Below, one piece after another: positions 8,091 through 13,125 of a stretch of 13,125 bases of DNA; the stretch's first letter is position 1; each line of letters starts with the position of its first letter. The position numbers and the translations under genes were made by a program. Source of the stretch: an uncultured beta proteobacterium (GTDB lineage Bacteria > Pseudomonadota > Gammaproteobacteria > Burkholderiales > Burkholderiaceae_C); contig CAILKA010000500.1 of NCBI GenBank assembly GCA_903834645.1, positions 1-13,125 on the forward strand, read 5' to 3'. Below the pieces are notes generated by a model. It ran no database searches. It was not told the origin of the DNA and saw only the letters and a list, made by a program, of their open reading frames with translations.

Positions 8091-8095
8091 GGGCA

Positions 8096-10462
8096 ATGGA
8101 TGAGGTCGTGGTGCCGGGCATCGAGTTGCCCACCGACGTGGTACCGCTCGTGCCGATGCGCAACGTGGTGCTCTTTCCGCACGTGATGGTGCCGGTGACG
8201 GTCGGGCGCGCGCGCTCGCTCGCGGCCCTGGCCCATGCGGCCGCCCGGCGCACCCCGCTTGCCGTGGTGCTGCAGAAGGATGCCAGCGTGGATGAGCCAG
8301 GCGCGGCGGCGCTGTGCGCCGTGGGCACGCTCGCGCAGGTGGTGCAGCAGTTGCGGTCTGAGGATCAGCAGGTGCACGCCGTGTGCCAGGGCCTGCAGCG
8401 CATCCGCGTGCTCGGCCTGGTGGAGGGGCACCCTTTCCTCGCCGCGCGCATCGAGCGGATTGCGGAGGCGGCGCCGAGCACCGCCGCGCAGGCGCTGGCG
8501 CTGCAGCTGCGCCAGCGCGGCGCCGAGGTGCTGGCGCTGCTGCCTGGCGTGCCCGCCGAGCTCGCGCAGCTGCTGCAGTCCACCCGATCGCCCTCGCACC
8601 TGGCCGATCTGGCCGCCAGCCTCGTGGATGCCGAGCCCTCGATGAAGCAGCGCCTGCTCGAGACGCTGGACGTGGAGGAGCGGCTGCGCGAGGTGCTGCG
8701 CATGGTCGAGCACCGCATCGAGGTGCTGCGGCTGTCGCAGGAGATCGGTGCGCGCACGAAGGAACAGCTCGACGACCGGCAGCGCCGCGTGCTGCTGGAA
8801 GAGCAGATGCGAGCCATCCGCAAGGAACTGGGCGAGGAGGGAGAGACCGCGCAGGATCTGGTGCGTCTGGAGCAAGCCGTCACGGCCGCCGCGATGCCAC
8901 CCGAGGCCGACGCCCAGTCGCGCAAGGAGTTGCAACGGCTGCAGCGCATGGGCGAGGCCTCGGGCGAGCATTCGATGCTGCGCACCTGGCTGGAGTGGAT
9001 GACGGAGCTGCCCTGGCGCGAGCCCGAGCCGCTGGCGATCGACCTCGATGCGGCGCAGCGCACGCTCGAGGCCGACCACTTCGGGCTGCCGCGGGTGAAG
9101 AAGCGGATCGTCGAGTTCCTGGCGGTGAAGAAACTCAACCCCGCCGGGCGCGCGCCGATCCTGTGCTTCGTCGGCCCGCCCGGGGTGGGCAAGACTTCGC
9201 TCGGGCAGAGCATCGCGCGGGCGCTGGAGCGCCCCTTCGTGCGCGTGTCGCTGGGCGGCGTGCACGACGAGGCCGAGATCCGCGGGCACCGGCGCACCTA
9301 CATCGGCGCGATGCCCGGCAACATCGTGCAGGGCCTGCGCAAGGCCGGTGCGCGCGACTGCGTGATGATGCTCGACGAGGTCGACAAGATGTCGGGCAGC
9401 CTGCGCGGCGATCCTTCCGCGGCGCTGCTGGAGGTGCTCGACCCCGAGCAGAACTCGACCTTCCGCGACAACTACCTGGGCCTGCCCTTCGACCTCTCGC
9501 GCGTGGTCTTCATCTCCACGGCCAACGTCATCGACGCCGTGCCGGTGCCCGTGCGCGACCGCATGGAGGTGATCGACCTGCCCGGCTACACCCAGGAGGA
9601 AAAGCTGCAGATCGCGCGCCGCTACCTGGTGGGGCGCCAGCTCGCAGCCTGCGGCTTGCAGGCCGAGCAATGCGCCGTGACCGACGATGCGCTGCGGGCG
9701 ATCGCCGCCTCATGGACGCGCGAGGCCGGCGTGCGCCAGCTCGAGCGCGAGATCGGCCGCGTGATGCGCCACGCCACCACCGAGATCGCCTCCGGCCGGG
9801 CGCGGCGCGTGCACGTGGGCGCAGCCGACCTCGAGGGTATCCTCGGCCCAGCCACGGTCGAGCACGAGGTGGCGCTGCGCAGCGCCCTGCCGGGCGTGGC
9901 CACGGGCCTGGCCTGGACGCCCGTGGGCGGCGACATCCTCTTCGTGGAGGCCACGCGCACCCCCGGGAGCGGCAAGCTCATCCTCACGGGGCAGCTCGGC
10001 GACGTGATGAAGGAAAGCGCGCAGGCCGCGCTGACGCTGCTGAAGTCGCGCGCGGCGCAGTTCGGCCTGCCCGGGCGCGCGCTCGAGGAGGTGGATGTGC
10101 ACCTGCACGTGCCCGCCGGCGCCATCCCCAAGGACGGCCCGAGTGCCGGGGTGGCGATGTTCGTCGCCCTGGCCTCCATGGCCACCGAGCGCTCGGTGCG
10201 TCCGGACGTGGCAATGACTGGCGAGATCAGCCTGCGCGGACTCGTGTTGCCTGTGGGCGGCATCAAGGAGAAGGTGCTGGCGGCGCTGCGCGCAGGCGTG
10301 ACCACCGTGATGCTGCCCGCGCGCAACCGCAAGGACCTGGCGGACATTCCCGAAGAGGCCAGGCACGCGCTGCAGCTCGTGTGGCTGCACACGGTGGACG
10401 ACGCGCTCGAGGCCGGCTTCTCGCAAGCGCCCCACCGCACCGGGTCGGCCATGCCGGGCTGA
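8096..10462 (+). CDS. lon: Lon, ATP-dependent serine protease
   Basis: 788 residues, close to E. coli Lon (784), complete. Role: cytoplasmic hexameric AAA+ protease that unfolds and degrades damaged and regulatory proteins. Domains in order: N-terminal LON substrate-binding domain from residue 1 to about 200 (VPLVPMRNVVLFPHVMVPV); coiled-coil linker to about 310; AAA+ module with Walker A GPPGVGKTS at 360-368 (Lys366) and Walker B MMLDEVDKM with Asp427-Glu428; C-terminal protease domain with catalytic Ser683 in KDGPSAGVAMF and Lys726 in GGIKEKVLAALRAG. The 43-residue spacing of this dyad equals that of E. coli S679/K722. All catalytic residues are present. It follows the patatin gene after 109 bases and not a clpX gene, the usual neighbour of the housekeeping copy, so it may be a second Lon. 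A GC-rich hairpin follows the stop. Confidence 0.97.
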   Translation: MDEVVVPGIELPTDVVPLVPMRNVVLFPHVMVPVTVGRARSLAALAHAAARRTPLAVVLQKDASVDEPGAAALCAVGTLAQVVQQLRSEDQQVHAVCQGLQRIRVLGLVEGHPFLAARIERIAEAAPSTAAQALALQLRQRGAEVLALLPGVPAELAQLLQSTRSPSHLADLAASLVDAEPSMKQRLLETLDVEERLREVLRMVEHRIEVLRLSQEIGARTKEQLDDRQRRVLLEEQMRAIRKELGEEGETAQDLVRLEQAVTAAAMPPEADAQSRKELQRLQRMGEASGEHSMLRTWLEWMTELPWREPEPLAIDLDAAQRTLEADHFGLPRVKKRIVEFLAVKKLNPAGRAPILCFVGPPGVGKTSLGQSIARALERPFVRVSLGGVHDEAEIRGHRRTYIGAMPGNIVQGLRKAGARDCVMMLDEVDKMSGSLRGDPSAALLEVLDPEQNSTFRDNYLGLPFDLSRVVFISTANVIDAVPVPVRDRMEVIDLPGYTQEEKLQIARRYLVGRQLAACGLQAEQCAVTDDALRAIAASWTREAGVRQLEREIGRVMRHATTEIASGRARRVHVGAADLEGILGPATVEHEVALRSALPGVATGLAWTPVGGDILFVEATRTPGSGKLILTGQLGDVMKESAQAALTLLKSRAAQFGLPGRALEEVDVHLHVPAGAIPKDGPSAGVAMFVALASMATERSVRPDVAMTGEISLRGLVLPVGGIKEKVLAALRAGVTTVMLPARNRKDLADIPEEARHALQLVWLHTVDDALEAGFSQAPHRTGSAMPG

Positions 10463-10471
10463 GGGCGAGGA

Positions 10472-10500
10472 GGGCGGCGGCCGCGGCACCGCGCCCGCCC
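10472..10500 (+). terminator. GC-rich hairpin after lon, possible terminator
   Basis: GGGCGG (10472-10477) can pair with CCGCCC (10495-10500), and inside it CGCGG (10482-10486) with CCGCG (10489-10493), leaving a small bulge. It starts ten bases after the lon stop. There is no T run behind it, so it is at best a weak or factor-assisted terminator. The remaining gap up to the kinase start (10501-10587) shows only the candidate -10 box. Confidence 0.35.
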
Positions 10501-10550
10501 ACTCGTGCCCCTCTCCCGTGCAGGGCCACGGGATCCACAGGGTGGTGGCG

Positions 10551-10556
10551 TATAGG
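10551..10556 (+). promoter_or_regulatory. Possible -10 box for the histidine kinase gene
   Basis: TATAGG is the most AT-rich stretch in the 125-base gap and lies about 32 bases before ATG 10588, a fitting place for a -10 element. No recognisable -35 sequence sits 16-18 bases upstream, so the call is weak. If used, the leader would be only about 10-25 bases, depending on which start codon is used. Confidence 0.22.
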
Positions 10557-10587
10557 ATCGGGGCTGAACCGAACCGTGACCGGCCCG

Positions 10588-11655
10588 ATGTCTGCCCTGC
10601 TCGCCTCGATCCGAAAAAGACCCCTGCGATGGTCAGCCGGGCTGCTGCTCGCCATGGCCACCGTGCTGGCCGCGCTGCTGCACGCGCCTGTGGGGCTGCC
10701 GCACTCCCCTTCCTTCGTCTTCGTGCTCCCGATCACCCTGGCGGCGTTGGCCAGCCCGCCCACGGGCGCGGCGGCGGTCACCGGGCTCGCCGTCATGGCG
10801 CATCTCGCGCTGGAGGCCACGCACCCCGCGGGCGAGGGTGTGACCTCCGGCGCCATGCTGCGCGCCGTTGCCCTTTCCAGCATCGGTGCGGTGTTGTGCG
10901 GGCTGGGGCTCCTCGTGCGGCGCACACGCGAACGCTGGCAGACCTCGCTGGAGGCCTACCGTGAAGCGGCGGCCATGCATCGGCGCAGCGAGGACCGGCT
11001 GCGCAGCCTGCTGGCGCGCGAGCACACCGCCGAGCAGCGCGAGCGCCACCGCATCGCGCGCGAGCTGCATGACGACCTGCAGCAGCGCCTGGCTGCGATC
11101 TCGCTGGAGCTCGCCGCCCTGCGCCAGCAGATGCCGCGCGACGGCGGAGTCTTCGAGGAGGGCCTGCGGCGCACCACGACGATGACGGTGGACGCCATCG
11201 TGGCCACGCGCCGCATCGTCAGCGGCCTGCGCCCGCGGGCCCTGGATGAGGTCGGGCTCGCTGCAGCGCTCGAGCAGCTGGGCCAGGCCTTTGCCGCCCG
11301 CACCGGTGTCTCCTGCGACGTGCAGGTGCGGCAGACGCCGTCCGGCGCGGAAGCGATCACGCCGGTGGAGGCCGATTGCCTGTACCGCGTGGCCCAGGAG
11401 GCGCTGCAGAACGTGGAGAAGCACGCCGCTGCGCGGACCGTGAAGGTGCAGCTGACCGCGGAGATTCCCGGGCTCTACGAGCTGGAGATCTCCGACGACG
11501 GCATCGGCCTGCCAGCCGACGCGCTGGACAAGCCGGCGTCGCTCGGTCTGCTGGGCATGGAGGAGCGCACACGCGAGCTCGGCGGCTCGCTGGAGGTGCG
11601 CCAGGCAGAGGGCGGCGGCACGCTCGTGCGAGCGAGGCTGAGCCGGCCTGGCTAG
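10588..11655 (+). CDS. Membrane sensor histidine kinase, NarL/LuxR-partner type (HisKA_3)
   Basis: 355 residues. Role: senses a signal at the inner membrane and phosphorylates a response regulator, typically of the NarL/FixJ class. Seen: about four hydrophobic segments at roughly 15-33, 42-55, 59-76 and 90-110 with almost no periplasmic domain; a charged, probably coiled-coil linker (113-150); the HisKA_3 dimerisation helix with phospho-acceptor His161 in IARELHDDLQQRL; then an HATPase_c domain with N box QEALQNVEKHA (Asn275), G1 box DDGIGLP (303-309) and G2 box LGLLGMEER (Gly320, Gly323). All core residues are present. Start is uncertain: ATG 10588 has no good Shine-Dalgarno, and an in-frame GTG at 10576 has GGGG 12 bases before it. 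No response regulator is adjacent in the window. The gene converges on the minus-strand pair; the 62-base gap between (11656-11717) holds no clear terminator. Confidence 0.92.
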   Translation: MSALLASIRKRPLRWSAGLLLAMATVLAALLHAPVGLPHSPSFVFVLPITLAALASPPTGAAAVTGLAVMAHLALEATHPAGEGVTSGAMLRAVALSSIGAVLCGLGLLVRRTRERWQTSLEAYREAAAMHRRSEDRLRSLLAREHTAEQRERHRIARELHDDLQQRLAAISLELAALRQQMPRDGGVFEEGLRRTTTMTVDAIVATRRIVSGLRPRALDEVGLAAALEQLGQAFAARTGVSCDVQVRQTPSGAEAITPVEADCLYRVAQEALQNVEKHAAARTVKVQLTAEIPGLYELEISDDGIGLPADALDKPASLGLLGMEERTRELGGSLEVRQAEGGGTLVRARLSRPG

Positions 11656-11717
11656 GTGGGTGGGGGTGCAGCAAGCGCGTCAGACGACCAGAACGGACGC
11701 CGCTGCGGCCCCAGGGT

Positions 11718-11912
11718 CTACAAGTCGCGCAGCGCGGCGTCGACCTGTCGAGCAAAGAGCTGCGCATCGCCCAGCGCCTGCGCATTCAACAGCGCGAGCT
11801 TGACCAGGAAGAGCTCGGCCTTGTCTTCGCCCGCGGTGTCGATGGCCTGGGCCAGGTGGTCGTAGACGGCTTCGAGGCCGCCGATGTCCAGGCTGGTGGA
11901 AGGGGTCGTCAT
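11718..11912 (-). CDS. DUF2783-type small protein
   Basis: 64 residues beginning MTTPSTSLDIGGLEAVYDHL and ending in VDAALRDL. No signal peptide or membrane helix; mostly predicted helical and acidic. I recognise it as like the DUF2783 family, short proteins typically encoded beside FAD-dependent aromatic-ring hydroxylases, which is exactly its place here: 13 bases after the monooxygenase stop on the same strand. Its biochemical role is unknown to me; a helper or stabiliser of the flavoprotein is an inference from the neighbourhood. The start at 11912 is supported by a strong Shine-Dalgarno. An upstream in-frame ATG at 11957 would run into the end of the monooxygenase gene and is rejected. Confidence 0.8.
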   Translation of the reverse strand: MTTPSTSLDIGGLEAVYDHLAQAIDTAGEDKAELFLVKLALLNAQALGDAQLFARQVDAALRDL

Positions 11913-11918
11913 GGCGCT

Positions 11919-11923
11919 TCCTC
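11919..11923 (-). promoter_or_regulatory. Shine-Dalgarno of the DUF2783 gene
   Basis: On the minus strand GAGGA lies six bases before the ATG at 11912, within the 13-base gap after the monooxygenase stop. It fixes the start of the small gene and shows it is translated on its own ribosome site from what is probably a shared transcript. Confidence 0.7.
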
Positions 11924-11925
11924 GA

Positions 11926-13125
11926 TCAATGCGGCAAGGCAGCCTGGAAGGCGGCACGCAGCCGGGTTCCGTCCAGCCTCACCCAGCGCGCGCACACGTG
12001 CTGGTCGGGCCGCAGCAGGTAGGCCCCACCTTCGGCGCCCACCCCGTATCGCTGGCGGAAATGGCCGTCGACATCGGCGATGAAGTGATCGGCCCCGGCC
12101 ACCGGCCCACCGGCGCCAATGGCGGTGACCCTCAGCGGCACGCCGCGGCTGCGCACCTCATCGCAGGCCTCGCGTAGCGCGGCGGAAATCTCGGCTGCCG
12201 TCGTGAAGATCAGCAGGTCGAATCCACCTCCGAGGTGGTCGAGCAGGTAGTCGTCCGGGCCCAGGCGCACGTTGCGCGGGGGCGCCCCGCGCGCCGGGCC
12301 AGCGGTGTAGAGCGTGTCGTCGTCGCCGCGGTCGTTGAGCATCGAGCGCGTGTACTCGTGCGGGCGCGAGGTGCGCCAGTGGTAGAGGGGCCGCACGAAG
12401 GCATGTTCGAGCGACAGTGACAACACGGCGTCTCGCAGCAGCTTGAAGCCCCGCGTGGGTGGCGTCATGAAGCGCGTGCTCTTGCCCGCCTCGCTGATGA
12501 TCTCGCGCGCCGCGCCCACCCGCTCGGCGCTGTAGTTGGCCAGCAGCCGCTCGCCCGCCAGACCTTTCACCACGAAAGCCAGGTGCCAGCCCAGCGACTG
12601 CGAGTCCTGGAACGCGGTGTTGGCCCCGCGCACGCCGAAGATGGGCAGCAGGTGCGCCGCATCTCCGGTGAAGAGGACGCGGCCGCAGCAGTAGTCGGGC
12701 AGCGTCAGCGTGCGCGCCGAGTAGACGGAGGCCCAGTCCATCTCCCAGGATGCACCGGCATGCCCGATCATCGCCAGGGTGGCCTCGATGCGCGCTTTGA
12801 GGGACTCGTGGCGCAGAGCCTGCTCGGGCGTCTCGCCAGCGGGCAGCTGGTAGTCCACGCGCCAGATGCCGTGCGGCTCGCGGTGCATCAGCACCGTGTT
12901 GCCGGGGTTCCAGTCGGGATCGAAGAAGGCGAGCCGCTCGGTGGGCAGCGGCAGGTCGACCCGAATGTCGGCAATCACGAAGAAGCCCTCGTAGGAGGCG
13001 CCTTCGAGCTTGAGCTCGAGCATCGCGCGCAGGGCTGAGCGCCCACCGTCCGCGGCCACGACCCATTCCGCCTCCAGCGCGTACTCACCGGCCGGGGTGT
13101 CGATCGTGAGCACGGCGTGATCGGC
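11926..13125 (-). CDS. FAD-dependent monooxygenase, PheA/TfdB-like, N-terminal part missing
   Basis: Partial: the frame is open through base 13125, so the N-terminal dinucleotide-binding GxGxxG region is outside. 399 residues are visible. Known role of the family: NAD(P)H- and FAD-dependent hydroxylation of an aromatic ring, in the cytoplasm, feeding ring-cleavage pathways. Seen, in visible numbering: the DG motif (VVAADGGRSALR, Asp26), which contacts FAD and NAD(P)H; the GD motif FTGDAAHLLPIFGVRGAN with GDAAH at 154-158, the flavin-ribityl site; the helix FQDSQSLGWHLAFVVKG; then the family stretch AGKSTRFMTPP. The C-terminal thioredoxin-like domain ends in GGAYLLRPDQHVCARW. The usual second Pro after GDAAHxxP is Ile here, which I recall as normal in the subfamily paired with DUF2783. 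Substrate cannot be told from sequence. The DUF2783 gene follows 13 bases after its stop. Confidence 0.9.
   Translation of the reverse strand, partial: ADHAVLTIDTPAGEYALEAEWVVAADGGRSALRAMLELKLEGASYEGFFVIADIRVDLPLPTERLAFFDPDWNPGNTVLMHREPHGIWRVDYQLPAGETPEQALRHESLKARIEATLAMIGHAGASWEMDWASVYSARTLTLPDYCCGRVLFTGDAAHLLPIFGVRGANTAFQDSQSLGWHLAFVVKGLAGERLLANYSAERVGAAREIISEAGKSTRFMTPPTRGFKLLRDAVLSLSLEHAFVRPLYHWRTSRPHEYTRSMLNDRGDDDTLYTAGPARGAPPRNVRLGPDDYLLDHLGGGFDLLIFTTAAEISAALREACDEVRSRGVPLRVTAIGAGGPVAGADHFIADVDGHFRQRYGVGAEGGAYLLRPDQHVCARWVRLDGTRLRAAFQAALPH

Noticed and set aside
8066..9670. 534-codon open frame on the minus strand opposite lon
   Set aside because: No motif, biased composition, and fully covered by lon, whose catalytic motifs are certain.
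8383..10587. Apparent 1,090-codon protein that would merge a frame inside lon with the histidine kinase
   Set aside because: The part within lon is low-complexity Ala/Arg-rich shadow sequence; real kinase sequence starts only near 10576-10588. It is an open frame by GC bias and not a fusion.
11656..11717. Terminator between the convergent kinase and DUF2783 genes
   Set aside because: Only a tiny palindrome (GCCGC-T-GCGGC at about 11699-11709) with an impossible loop and no T run; nothing convincing.

Overview
The window is GC-rich (roughly 70% by eye) and densely coding, with third positions almost all G or C. Protein types and gene style (TamA/TamB, MoxR-type VWA protein, Lon, NarL-type sensor kinase, a flavin monooxygenase paired with a DUF2783 protein) point to a Gram-negative proteobacterium, most likely a betaproteobacterium of the order Burkholderiales. 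I cannot name the genus. I see no mobile element, CRISPR array, tRNA or rRNA.

Layout. (1) Positions 1-7986, plus strand: a tight run of four genes. These are the 3' part of a VWA-domain protein, tamA (ATGA overlap), tamB (13-base gap) and a patatin-like phospholipase (11-base overlap with tamB). The spacing argues for one transcript. (2) 8096-10462, plus: a complete Lon protease behind a 109-base leader with a strong Shine-Dalgarno, two small inverted repeats and a weak heat-shock-like promoter match. (3) 10588-11655, plus: a membrane sensor histidine kinase with no response regulator beside it in the window. (4) 11718 to the right edge, minus strand, convergent with the kinase: a 64-residue DUF2783 protein and, upstream of it, an FAD-dependent aromatic-type monooxygenase cut by the window end.

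How they fit together. TamA and TamB form the outer-membrane and envelope-spanning halves of the translocation and assembly module, which is linked to outer-membrane protein insertion and to phospholipid transport between membranes. A phospholipase as the next gene suggests, by inference, a link to phospholipid turnover. This patatin also resembles CapV, the phospholipase effector of CBASS anti-phage systems, but no cyclase is visible. Lon lies here next to the patatin rather than behind clpX, which hints at a second Lon copy. The monooxygenase/DUF2783 pair is a separate catabolic unit.

Most genes here are conserved housekeeping families. The points most worth a second look are the patatin joined to tamAB, the lipoprotein-type signal on TamA, and the lon leader. 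I did not find a clearly new multi-gene system.
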